Position numbers and translations under genes: made by a program. Under the pieces are notes generated by a model. That model was not told where the DNA came from. It saw only the letters and a list, made by a program, of their open reading frames with translations, and made no database searches. A DNA stretch of 64,000 bases, from positions 178,697 through 242,696 of the forward strand of contig JAHCHY010000003.1 in the NCBI GenBank assembly GCA_026129485.1, read 5' to 3'. Below are positions 1-7,928 of this stretch, piece by piece. This DNA is from Cyclobacteriaceae bacterium. Lineage in GTDB: Bacteria; Bacteroidota; Bacteroidia; Cytophagales; Cyclobacteriaceae. How positions within the stretch are numbered: the first letter of the stretch is position 1; each line of letters opens with the position of its first letter.

Positions 1-1825
1 TAAGGCCTAACAAATACCTGTCTTTAAACTTGTAATTTAATCTCCCGAAGAAAGAGAGGTATGTTTCCTCTTCAAATCCTGTAGATGCCGTTAGTGGTTG
101 AGTGGAGGATGACAATTTTTTAAGTTCCGGAACGGGAAAGTCCTGTCCTGCAATACTGGCATAATCATACGTTTTTTGCTGATATTCATAACCGCCTGTA
201 ACATCAAAGGTATGTTGTCCAACAGTTTTATCATAAGTCGCAAAAATCCTCGTAGTGTAATTAAATATCTGCGTCCACCTGGCCGAACCATACCCCCCAT
301 TAATATTCACCGCGTCTGGCAACCCGGATTGAGTTTTGTTATTCCAATACCGGTCTTCCTGCTGGGTTAAAAGATCAAATCCATACTCACCTCTTATTTT
401 AAGACCCGGGAGAATTAAATACGTAGCATTTAACGAAACTATATTCCTGAACACATCCGTTACAAAATGTGAGTTTTCCCTTTCTACTGTTGCCGGATAA
501 TACAGGTGAGCAGGATTTAATGCATTATCATATAACTCACCATTCTCATCACGTACAGGCGAAATTGGCGCCAAAGCAACTAATTGTAACGGAGTAGAAA
601 ATGCGTTGTCTGCTGACAACCTGTTATTAGTGGTTTTACTAATGGCCACATTAGCTCCAAACGATAATTTATCAGATGCCTTATGGTCAATATTCATACG
701 ACCAGAGGTTCTTTTAAAAGAGTTTCCAATTAAGATCCCATCCTGGTCTGAATATCCTCCGCTGAAATAGAACGTTGTTTTATCTGTTCCTCCGCTTGCC
801 GTGAAATCAAAAGTTGATAGGTTCGCCTTTTGAAAAGCCTGATCATTCCAATTCGTGTTTACAGGGTTTGTTCGCCAATCTGTATGCCCGGCAAGGTAGT
901 CCATCGTTTGCTCTGCATACTCAAGCCAGGAATCAGGATAATCTGCAGGATTACCTATTGGATCGTAACCCGACCTGATATCGCGGTTATACGCTGACTC
1001 CCTGAACAGTTCAATATACTGTTCTGAATTAAGGAATTCCCTATACCCTGTAGGCTTACTGCTTCCATACTGATAGTTTACAGTAAATGAAGTCTTGCCC
1101 GCTTTTCCTCTCTTGGTTGTTATCAAAACCACACCATTCGCTCCTCTTGATCCGTAAAGGGCAGCAGTAGAAGCATCCTTCAAAATTTGAAAAGATTCGA
1201 TATCATTAAAATTCAGATCTACCAGTGCATTGGTGGCAGATCCGTTATTGGATAAGTTATCCGCATTTACAATCATACCATCCACCACATACAAGGGTTC
1301 ATTACTTGCGCTGATTGATGAGGAACCCCTGATTCTAATATTGATGCCCCCTCCAAGCTTACCATTCTGAGCAGTAATTTGAACACCTGCAGCTCTACCC
1401 TGAATGGCTTGTTCAAAGGTGGTAACAGGCAGGTTTTGAACCGTTTCGCCATTCACCCGGGCGATGCTTCCCGTAAGATCCTGCTTAAGCTGTGTTCCAT
1501 ATCCCACAACTACAACCTCAGAAAGTTCTTTTATATCCGATCGCAAAGAAACATTCAAAACAGAGCGCTCATCGATCGTAGCCTCCTGCGAGGTAAGGCC
1601 AATAAATGAAAACACCAAGACACCTCCCTGAACAGGAACGGAAATTTTATAATTGCCATCAGCGTCTGTAACAGACCCAATAGCTGTGCCTTTCAATACA
1701 ACATTTACTCCAGGCAATCCTGTTCCATCCTCTGCGGACGTAACTTTGCCTGAAATTACTCGCTCCTGTGCCCACACACTAAGCACAAAAACGAATGAGA
1801 AGCATAATAGTAGAATCTTCTTCAT
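1..1825 (-). CDS. SusC/RagA family TonB-linked outer membrane protein (3' end outside window)
   Basis: This is the N-terminal 608 residues of a SusC/RagA-type outer membrane transporter, open from ATG at 1825 down to base 1. A signal peptide (about residues 1-20, ending VWAQ) is followed by a carboxypeptidase-D-like regulatory domain (about 24-98, with GLPGVNVVLKGT), the family signature VVVVGYGTQ (104-112), a TonB plug (LYVVDGMIV, GSRGANGVVLITTKRGK) and the first barrel strands. Family knowledge: SusC proteins import large nutrients such as glycans or peptides, driven by TonB, and work with a SusD surface lipoprotein that would lie beyond base 1. The substrate cannot be inferred because SusD and the catabolic genes are not visible. 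The gene is truncated only by the window edge. Confidence 0.95.
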   Translation of the reverse strand, partial: MKKILLLCFSFVFVLSVWAQERVISGKVTSAEDGTGLPGVNVVLKGTAIGSVTDADGNYKISVPVQGGVLVFSFIGLTSQEATIDERSVLNVSLRSDIKELSEVVVVGYGTQLKQDLTGSIARVNGETVQNLPVTTFEQAIQGRAAGVQITAQNGKLGGGINIRIRGSSSISASNEPLYVVDGMIVNADNLSNNGSATNALVDLNFNDIESFQILKDASTAALYGSRGANGVVLITTKRGKAGKTSFTVNYQYGSSKPTGYREFLNSEQYIELFRESAYNRDIRSGYDPIGNPADYPDSWLEYAEQTMDYLAGHTDWRTNPVNTNWNDQAFQKANLSTFDFTASGGTDKTTFYFSGGYSDQDGILIGNSFKRTSGRMNIDHKASDKLSFGANVAISKTTNNRLSADNAFSTPLQLVALAPISPVRDENGELYDNALNPAHLYYPATVERENSHFVTDVFRNIVSLNATYLILPGLKIRGEYGFDLLTQQEDRYWNNKTQSGLPDAVNINGGYGSARWTQIFNYTTRIFATYDKTVGQHTFDVTGGYEYQQKTYDYASIAGQDFPVPELKKLSSSTQPLTASTGFEEETYLSFFGRLNYKFKDRYLLGL

Positions 1826-2065
1826 AGGTTTAGGTTTAGATTTAAGTTAATAAAGTGTTAAATCTAACAAGATTCTAAAGACAAAAACCACACGCCAACA
1901 AATGAAAACAGTATTTAATTTTTCCCAACCCGTGTTCGCCAAATAAAATTTAACCTTAAACGATTGCATCACCAAACATTCTCTGGAATAGTCGTTTTCA
2001 AAATTCGTATCCAAATAATATTTGGAGATAAGACATCAATTTTTTTTCACTTTTTTACGAATAGC
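1826..2065. other. Intergenic region upstream of susC
   Basis: This is the susC upstream region, between the susC start and the rpmA terminator. It is AT-rich and shows no open frame that I believe. On the minus strand, a TAGATTTA box preceded by TTG at a 15-nt spacing resembles a Bacteroidota promoter, but the spacing is too short to call. No riboswitch or operator was recognised. Confidence 0.3.
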
Positions 2066-2110
2066 TATAAAAATCAAAGGCACACCTCACATTATGAAGC
2101 ATGCCTTTGA
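2066..2110 (-). terminator. Rho-independent terminator of rplU-rpmA
   Basis: A 9-bp perfect stem (TCAAAGGCA / TGCCTTTGA, at 2102-2110 and 2074-2082) is followed on the minus strand by a T-rich tract. It lies 25 nt past the rpmA stop, so it ends the ribosomal protein operon. Confidence 0.75.
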
Positions 2111-2134
2111 CAAAAATCTATTAATCAGCTACAA

Positions 2135-2392
2135 TCAGGCCTCCGCCTGAACCGATACAAACGATTTGTTGGCTTTTCCTTTTTTGAAAACTACCACTCC
2201 GTTGGTAAGGGCAAACAGGGTGTGATCCTTACCCATACCTACATTACGGCCGGGGTTATGTCGGGTACCACGCTGACGCACGATAATATTACCGGCAACA
2301 ACCTTCTGTCCGCCAAATACTTTTATCCCTAACCGTTTACTTTCCGATTCGCGGCCGTTCTTTACTTTACCTTCGCCTTTCTTATGTGCCAT
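2135..2392 (-). CDS. rpmA: 50S ribosomal protein L27
   Basis: An 85-residue protein that matches bacterial L27 over its whole length. The hallmark N-terminus MAHKKGEG and the block [19 protein letters not shown] are present, followed by the conserved [10 protein letters not shown] and HTLFAL segments. L27 sits near the peptidyl transferase centre of the large subunit. It lies 37 nt downstream of rplU, the usual order. No cleavable N-terminal extension of the Firmicutes type is present. Confidence 0.97.
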   Translation of the reverse strand: MAHKKGEGKVKNGRESESKRLGIKVFGGQKVVAGNIIVRQRGTRHNPGRNVGMGKDHTLFALTNGVVVFKKGKANKSFVSVQAEA

Positions 2393-2429
2393 AAATTCAA
2401 TTCAAAATTTAAAATTCGAAACTTTAGAA

Positions 2430-2738
2430 TTAACCGATGCTTTCAATCTGCACCTTGGTAAACTGCTGACGATGACCATTCTTTACCGCGTAACCTTTTC
2501 TACGCTTCTTCTTAAAAACGATCACTTTGTTTCCTTTCACGTGCTCCAGTATCGTACCTGATACTTTAACACCTTTTACAGTAGGGGCGCCAACTTCTAC
2601 ACTTCCGTTGTTATCTAAAAGAAGAACCTTATCAAACGATACGTTTGATCCAGCCTCTCCCTCCAGTTTTGGAGCGTAGACATATTGATCTTTAGCCACC
2701 TTAAACTGCTTTCCGGCAATATCTACAATTGCGTACAT
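2430..2738 (-). CDS. rplU: 50S ribosomal protein L21
   Basis: A 102-residue protein with the L21 start MYAIVDIAGKQFKV, the central VLLLDN and VGAPTVKGVKV segments, and the signature KVIVFKKKRRKGYAVKNGHRQQ. It binds 23S rRNA in the large ribosomal subunit. It is the first gene of the rplU-rpmA operon and is preceded by a consensus Bacteroidota promoter at 2768-2797. Confidence 0.97.
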   Translation of the reverse strand: MYAIVDIAGKQFKVAKDQYVYAPKLEGEAGSNVSFDKVLLLDNNGSVEVGAPTVKGVKVSGTILEHVKGNKVIVFKKKRRKGYAVKNGHRQQFTKVQIESIG

Positions 2739-2767
2739 TTTTTTGGATGGTTTAAAAATTTGGACTG

Positions 2768-2797
2768 CAAAGATAAGTCAAACCGGCACATAACCAA
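2768..2797 (-). promoter_or_regulatory. Bacteroidota-type promoter of rplU-rpmA
   Basis: On the minus strand the sequence reads TTG-N19-TATCTTTG, an exact fit to the Bacteroidota sigma-ABfr consensus TTG-N19-TAnnTTTG. The -33 TTG is at 2797-2795 and the -7 box at 2775-2768. The predicted transcript starts near 2761, about 23 nt before the rplU ATG. Confidence 0.75.
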
Positions 2798-3166
2798 CGG
2801 GTTCCCCCAGATTTTCTTGGGATAGCCTGTTTTCCCTTCAATTATTGAGGTCTCGAGTCTAAAAGACTGAAAATCAATGGTTAGAGAGGTTATGTCCTAT
2901 CTCCTGCTGCCACCATCTTAACGTATCATTTTTCGTATAAAGTTTACCGGGTCATCGCGCCTCTTTATCACCCCGTTTTTTACCTGCTATTTCTGATACC
3001 CCTACAACTTTTTTGAGCGAAAAAATTCATTGAAAAAATTTCTAAAAAATATTCAGTTAAGCGCACGGTTCACCTATCAGATTTAAGTGAATGAAAATGA
3101 ATGCCTTTTGAACAATATACTTTCATTCCATACAAACTCAACACTATGTACTCGCTGTTTCAGCCT
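2798..3166. other. Gene-free stretch between the rplU promoter and nrdB
   Basis: About 370 bp without a credible open frame, unusually long for this compact window. It is AT-rich with runs of A near 3020-3050. I saw no tRNA, no known riboswitch and no convincing NrdR box. Confidence 0.4.
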
Positions 3167-3196
3167 TTGATTTTACTGCTTCATTTCAAATCTTTG
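3167..3196 (+). promoter_or_regulatory. Candidate nrdB-nrdA promoter
   Basis: TTG (3167-3169), a 19-nt spacer and AATCTTTG (3189-3196) match the Bacteroidota promoter consensus with one mismatch in the -7 box. It implies a leader of about 125 nt before nrdB. Confidence 0.45.
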
Positions 3197-3271
3197 TTTC
3201 CTTACTCTTTACGAAAAAGACGATCACCATTGTCTGCTCGATAGCTGAGAAGAACCAAAAGATTTTTTATA

Positions 3272-3298
3272 GTTAACTGAGGGCTACCGGGTTAACTG
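3272..3298 (+). repeat. Paired GTTAACTG sites in the nrdB leader
   Basis: The octamer GTTAACTG occurs at 3272-3279 and again at 3291-3298, a 19-nt period, 30-57 nt before the nrdB start. Each contains the palindrome GTTAAC. The spacing is near two helical turns and could suit a dimeric regulator, but no known binding motif was recognised. Confidence 0.25.
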
Positions 3299-3328
3299 CT
3301 ATTTATAACATTTAAAAGGATAATTTCT

Positions 3329-4318
3329 ATGAGTGCCAATCTTCCTGAAGAACCCATCCTGATAGAGAACAAAGATCGCTTTGTCCTCTTTCCCATTGTT
3401 CATCACGACATCTGGAAATTCTATAAACAGGCTGAGGCCAGCTTCTGGACGGCCGAAGAGATCGATTTAAGCCATGATTTAAGAGACTGGGCAAACCTGA
3501 ATGACGGGGAGCGTCATTTTATCACGCATGTTCTGGCATTTTTTGCTGCCAGCGATGGTATTGTAAACGAAAACCTGGCTGAACACTTTGTTGGCGAAGT
3601 ACAATATACAGAAGCTAAATTTTTCTACGGCTTCCAGATTGCCATCGAGAACATTCACTCCGAAACCTATTCGTTGCTGATTGATACTTATGTAAAAGAC
3701 CCGAAAGAGAAAGATAAGCTCTTCCACGCCATAGATACGATGGACTGCGTGAAGAAAAAAGCAGATTGGGCGTTACGCTGGATTTCGCAAGGAAACTTCC
3801 AGGAGCGTCTGATTGCATTTGCGGCTGTTGAAGGGATTTTCTTCTCCGGCTCCTTCTGTTCTATCTTCTGGCTGAAGAAACGCGGCCTTATGCCCGGTCT
3901 TAGCTTCTCTAACGAGCTGATCTCGCGCGATGAAGGATTGCACTGCGATTTTGCATGCCATATTTATACCCAGCACGTTATCAATAAATTACCCGAGCAA
4001 CGTATCATTGATATTATTAAAGATGCCGTTGAGATCGAGAAAGAATTTGTAACCGATGCATTGCCTGTAAACCTGATTGGTATGAATGCCGAGCAAATGC
4101 GCCAATACATTGAATTTGTGGCCGATCGCCTCCTGAACGAGCTGATCGGCAAGAAGATTTACAATGCCGCCAATCCGTTCGACTTCATGGATATGATCAG
4201 CTTGCGCGGAAAAACCAATTTCTTTGAAAAGCGCGTGGCCGAATACCAGAAAGCCGGGGTAATGAAGAGCACCGAAAAAGAAAGTGCTCCTAAGTTTTCG
4301 CTTGACGAAGATTTTTAA
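3329..4318 (+). CDS. nrdB: Class Ia ribonucleotide reductase, small (radical) subunit
   Basis: A 329-residue R2 protein that houses the di-iron tyrosyl radical used to reduce ribonucleoside diphosphates. Alignment by eye to mouse R2 places the iron ligands at D76, E107, H110, E168, E202 and H205, and the radical tyrosine at Y114 (motif ENIHSETY). Long blocks such as [31 protein letters not shown] and [12 protein letters not shown] are almost identical to animal R2, so this belongs to the eukaryote-like NrdB group. The C-terminal tail FSLDEDF is the peptide that docks onto NrdA. nrdA follows 60 nt downstream. All catalytic residues are intact. Confidence 0.97.
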   Translation: MSANLPEEPILIENKDRFVLFPIVHHDIWKFYKQAEASFWTAEEIDLSHDLRDWANLNDGERHFITHVLAFFAASDGIVNENLAEHFVGEVQYTEAKFFYGFQIAIENIHSETYSLLIDTYVKDPKEKDKLFHAIDTMDCVKKKADWALRWISQGNFQERLIAFAAVEGIFFSGSFCSIFWLKKRGLMPGLSFSNELISRDEGLHCDFACHIYTQHVINKLPEQRIIDIIKDAVEIEKEFVTDALPVNLIGMNAEQMRQYIEFVADRLLNELIGKKIYNAANPFDFMDMISLRGKTNFFEKRVAEYQKAGVMKSTEKESAPKFSLDEDF

Positions 4319-4378
4319 TACATTCGATCAACATTTTTTAATCTTTCATTTTTTACCAACACAACCCTATTTCTAAAG

Positions 4379-6850
4379 ATGCTCGTACTAAAACGTGACG
4401 GACACCGGGAGTCCGTAAAGTTCGACAAAATCACGGCCCGCATTGAAAAACTCTGCTACGGTTTAGATCCCAACTTTGTCAACCCTGTAGAAGTGGCCAT
4501 GAAAGTGATTAACGGCTTGTATGATGGCGTTTCCACTCAGGAACTGGATAACCTGGCTGCAGAAATTGCAGCTACGATGACCACCCGCCATCCTGACTTC
4601 GCCAAGCTTGCGGCACGTATTGCCGTTTCCAACTTGCACAAAACCACCAGCAAGTCTTTCAGCAACACCATGAAGCGCCTCTACACGTATGTAGATCCTA
4701 AAACAGGACAAAACGCTCCGCTTATTTCGAAAGATACCTGGAAAGTGATCAAGGAACATGCTGCTGCGTTAGACGAAGCGATTATTTACGATCGCGATTT
4801 CAGCTACGACTTCTTTGGCTTTAAAACCCTGGAGCGCTCGTACCTGATGAAAATTGACGGCAAAGCGGTGGAACGTCCTCAACATTTGCTGATGCGCGTA
4901 GCCGTAGGCATTCATGGTGAAGATATTGCTGCGGCTATTGAAACCTACAACCTGCTGTCGGAAAAGTGGTTTACACACGCTACCCCTACTTTGTTCAATG
5001 CCGGCACGCCCAAGCCACAGCTTTCGTCATGCTTCCTGCTTACCATGAAGGATGACAGCATTGACGGTATTTACGATACATTGAAGCAAACAGCCAAAAT
5101 TTCGCAATCTGCCGGTGGTATTGGTCTTAGCATTCACAACGTACGCGCAAAAGGTTCCTATATTAAAGGAACAGGCGGAACATCAAATGGTATTGTACCG
5201 ATGTTGCGCAACTTTGATATGACTGCCCGCTATGTTGACCAGGGCGGTGGTAAGCGCAAAGGAAGCTTCGCTGTCTACCTGGAGCCCTGGCATGCCGACA
5301 TTTTCGATTTCCTTGAACTGAAGAAAAATCACGGCAAGGAAGAAATGCGCGCGCGCGATTTGTTCTACGCCTTGTGGATTCCGGATTTATTTATGAAACG
5401 TATCGAGAACAACGAGGAGTGGTCGTTGTTCTGCCCGAACGAAGCACCCGGCTTAGCCGATTGCTGGGGCGAAGAGTTTGAGCGTTTGTACGAGAAATAC
5501 GAGAAAGAAGGAAAAGCCCGCAAAAAAATAAAAGCGCAAGACCTTTGGTTTGAAATCCTGGAAGCCCAGATCGAAACCGGAACACCTTACATGCTTTATA
5601 AAGATGCGGCTAACCGTAAATCGAACCAGAAGCACCTGGGTACCATTAAATCCAGCAACCTGTGCACGGAAATTATCGAGTACACTTCGCCCGATGAAGT
5701 AGCGGTATGTAACCTGGCTTCTATTGCGTTACCCAAGTTTGTAACCGAAGAGGGCACGTTCGATCATCAGAAGCTGTATGAAATTACCAAGGTAGTTACC
5801 CGCAACCTGAACAAGGTAATTGACATTAACTACTACCCGGTTATTGAAGCCCGCAACAGCAACATGCGCCATCGCCCGATTGGCATTGGGGTGCAGGGGC
5901 TGGCCGATGCCTTCATTATGCTGCGCATGCCATTCGATTCAGAGGAAGCACGCGGCCTGAATGCCGATATTCATGAAACCATCTACTTCGCGGCTATGGA
6001 AGCCTCTATGGAACTTTCGAAGCAGCATGGCCCTTACGAAACCTTTAAAGGCTCACCTGTATCAAAAGGAATCTTCCAGTTTGATATGTGGGGTGTAACG
6101 CCAAGCTCAGCTCGTTGGGATTGGGAAAGCCTGAAGAAAGAAGTAAAACAACATGGCGTACGCAACTCTTTGCTGCTGGCGCCTATGCCTACCGCTTCTA
6201 CTTCGCAGATTTTGGGTAACAACGAATGCTTTGAGCCTTATACTTCAAACATTTATACCCGCAGGACACTTTCAGGCGAGTTTATCGTAGCCAACAAGCA
6301 CCTGATGAAAGACCTCATCAGCCTGAACCTGTGGACCGAAAATATGCGCCAGAAGCTTATCGCGACCAACGGTTCGGTACAGCCTATTGCCGAGATTCCG
6401 CAAAACATTAAAGACATCTATAAGACTGTTTGGGAAATTTCGCAGAAGGCCATTATTGATATGAGTGCCGATCGAGGTGCATACATCTGCCAAAGCCAGA
6501 GCCTGAACATTCACCTGACTGACCCGAACTTTGGCAAGCTTACCTCCATGCACTTCTATGCCTGGAAGAAAGGCCTGAAAACCGGTATGTACTACCTGCG
6601 GACTACCGCTGCTGCCGATGCCATTAAGTTTACGCTGGATAAATCGGCTGTACAGCAGCCTGCCGTGCAAGCTGTTACTACAACAGCCGTTGTTGCCGAG
6701 CCGGTTGCTGTATATGCAACCAAAACTGAAAAACAGCAAACCATTGCTTACAACGAGCCCGAAATAAAGCTTTCGGATATAGAGCAGAAACGGGCTGATA
6801 TGGCCTGCTCGCTGGACAACCCGGAAGCCTGTGAGGCTTGCGGATCGTGA
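4379..6850 (+). CDS. nrdA: Class Ia ribonucleotide reductase, large (catalytic) subunit
   Basis: An 823-residue R1 protein that reduces NDPs to dNDPs. An ATP-cone allosteric domain occupies about residues 1-90. The active-site residues fall at the same numbers as in mouse R1: C218 (LSSCFLL), N427, C429 and E431 (SNLCTEI), and C444 (EVAVCNLAS). The radical-transfer tyrosine pair is in GMYYLRT. The C-terminal redox tail ends CEACGS, as in animal enzymes (CLMCGS). An Ala/Val/Thr/Pro-rich linker of roughly 30 residues, absent from mouse R1, precedes the tail. It forms an operon with nrdB and ends at a strong terminator. Confidence 0.97.
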   Translation: MLVLKRDGHRESVKFDKITARIEKLCYGLDPNFVNPVEVAMKVINGLYDGVSTQELDNLAAEIAATMTTRHPDFAKLAARIAVSNLHKTTSKSFSNTMKRLYTYVDPKTGQNAPLISKDTWKVIKEHAAALDEAIIYDRDFSYDFFGFKTLERSYLMKIDGKAVERPQHLLMRVAVGIHGEDIAAAIETYNLLSEKWFTHATPTLFNAGTPKPQLSSCFLLTMKDDSIDGIYDTLKQTAKISQSAGGIGLSIHNVRAKGSYIKGTGGTSNGIVPMLRNFDMTARYVDQGGGKRKGSFAVYLEPWHADIFDFLELKKNHGKEEMRARDLFYALWIPDLFMKRIENNEEWSLFCPNEAPGLADCWGEEFERLYEKYEKEGKARKKIKAQDLWFEILEAQIETGTPYMLYKDAANRKSNQKHLGTIKSSNLCTEIIEYTSPDEVAVCNLASIALPKFVTEEGTFDHQKLYEITKVVTRNLNKVIDINYYPVIEARNSNMRHRPIGIGVQGLADAFIMLRMPFDSEEARGLNADIHETIYFAAMEASMELSKQHGPYETFKGSPVSKGIFQFDMWGVTPSSARWDWESLKKEVKQHGVRNSLLLAPMPTASTSQILGNNECFEPYTSNIYTRRTLSGEFIVANKHLMKDLISLNLWTENMRQKLIATNGSVQPIAEIPQNIKDIYKTVWEISQKAIIDMSADRGAYICQSQSLNIHLTDPNFGKLTSMHFYAWKKGLKTGMYYLRTTAAADAIKFTLDKSAVQQPAVQAVTTTAVVAEPVAVYATKTEKQQTIAYNEPEIKLSDIEQKRADMACSLDNPEACEACGS

Positions 6851-6870
6851 TTGATTTTAGTTCTAAAAGC

Positions 6871-6904
6871 AAAGCCCCGAACTTGAGTTCGGGGCTTTTT
6901 TGTT
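6871..6904 (+). terminator. Terminator of nrdB-nrdA
   Basis: A 12-bp perfect stem (AAAGCCCCGAAC / GTTCGGGGCTTT) with a 4-nt loop is followed by a run of T. On the other strand the flank is also T-rich, so it may serve the convergent DUF3127 gene as well. Confidence 0.9.
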
Positions 6905-6921
6905 TTCTATGGGTTTTGTTT

Positions 6922-7272
6922 TTAAAACGGCAGATCATCACTTCCACTGCTCTCCGGGATAAAATCATCTGCCGGTGGTGGCGTTTCATTTCCGCCTCCA
7001 CCAGACTGGCGGGTAATTTTCCAGGCACGCACATCGGTGTACCATCGGCCGTTGTATTCGCGGCTTTCAATGTTTACCGATGCCGTTATTTTCTCACCAA
7101 TAGTAAGCCGGTTCTCATCCACCTTTTCGCCCCATAGCGACAGGCAAACTTTTTTAGGATACTGGCCCGGCTGTTCCAATATAAATTCCTGCTTTTTCCA
7201 AACTCCGTTTTTTCCCTGCCCGCTTTGTTGTGGTAAAAGCGCTACCACAGTTCCGCTAATGTCCATTGCCAT
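6922..7272 (-). CDS. DUF3127 protein, OB-fold-like, with SSB-like acidic tail
   Basis: A 116-residue protein matching the DUF3127 family common in Bacteroidota (MDISGTVVALLPQQSGQ, KKQEFILEQPGQYPK, WYTDVRAWKI). The fold is expected to be a single OB-fold. After a Gly/Asn linker the protein ends SGSDDLPF, which resembles the C-terminal tip of single-stranded DNA binding protein (DDxxPF). The function is unknown; a role in DNA maintenance is inference. The start overlaps the stop of the upstream Uma2 gene by one base (TAATG), so translation is probably coupled. ATG at 7266 is an alternative start that skips two residues. Confidence 0.85.
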   Translation of the reverse strand: MAMDISGTVVALLPQQSGQGKNGVWKKQEFILEQPGQYPKKVCLSLWGEKVDENRLTIGEKITASVNIESREYNGRWYTDVRAWKITRQSGGGGNETPPPADDFIPESSGSDDLPF

Positions 7273-7853
7273 TATAGTAACAATTTTAAGTTAAGATTAA
7301 GACCGGGCAGCACATCCAGCCCGTCCAACTCACCGTCAAAATCATCAAAAGATTTTACCAGTCCGTTATTTGAATAAATCCATGCTTTTTTTGCGATCGG
7401 ATCAATCAGCCAACCCAAAAGACACCCGTTGGCCATCCAGTCATTCATTTTTTCTTTCAGTTGCTTGATGCTGTCTGATTGTGAGCGTACTTCTATTACG
7501 AAATCCGGGCACAGGGGAGGGAATTTATCACGCTCTGCTTCAGTAAGGTTGTCCCATCGCTCTTTAAAAACAAATGCAGCATCAGGTGCCAATACTGATT
7601 TATCAGGCAAACGAAACCCAACTGAGGCATCAACCAGATAACCCAATTCTTCTTTGTCCTCAGACCACCTCGCCAGAAACCTGTAAATTTTGAAATGAAT
7701 TCTACCTGTATTACCTCCGGATGGCGACATAATTATTAATTGGCCTTGTTTGTTTCGCTCAATCTTAAACCAATCATTAGCCGCACAGAAGTCGAACAGT
7801 TCGTCATCCGTAAATTGATGATTAGCTGGAAATTTAAGTACGATTGGCTCCAT
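7272..7853 (-). CDS. Uma2 family (DUF820) restriction endonuclease-like protein
   Basis: A 193-residue protein with the Uma2/DUF820 layout: an N-terminal DELFDFCAANDWFKIER segment, SPSGGNTG, a LAPDAAFV motif giving the acidic residue of the PD-(D/E)xK core, and CPDFVIEVRSQSD giving the second acidic strand. The family is predicted to have a nuclease fold, is abundant in cyanobacteria and Bacteroidota, and has no settled role. It lies upstream of and overlaps the DUF3127 gene. The downstream acs gene is separated by a palindromic repeat. Confidence 0.85.
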   Translation of the reverse strand: MEPIVLKFPANHQFTDDELFDFCAANDWFKIERNKQGQLIIMSPSGGNTGRIHFKIYRFLARWSEDKEELGYLVDASVGFRLPDKSVLAPDAAFVFKERWDNLTEAERDKFPPLCPDFVIEVRSQSDSIKQLKEKMNDWMANGCLLGWLIDPIAKKAWIYSNNGLVKSFDDFDGELDGLDVLPGLNLNLKLLL

Positions 7854-7875
7854 ATCGTAAAGATATAAATTCTAA

Positions 7876-7923
7876 AGACCTTCCAGGTCTTTAATACCGC
7901 TAAATAAAAGACCTGGAAGGTCT
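7876..7923. repeat. Nested palindromic repeat between the Uma2 gene and acs
   Basis: Two 17-bp arms (7876-7892 and 7907-7923) form a perfect inverted repeat with a 14-nt spacer. Each arm also contains its own small hairpin, AGACCT-TCC-AGGTCT, so the region can fold as one long stem or two short ones. Read on the minus strand, the hairpin nearest the acs stop is followed by TTTATTT, so it may terminate acs. Confidence 0.7.
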
Positions 7924-7928
7924 GATTT

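Noticed and set aside
2739-3328. Possible tRNA, riboswitch or NrdR box in the long region before nrdB.
   Set aside because: No cloverleaf, known aptamer core or matching NrdR pair could be identified by eye.
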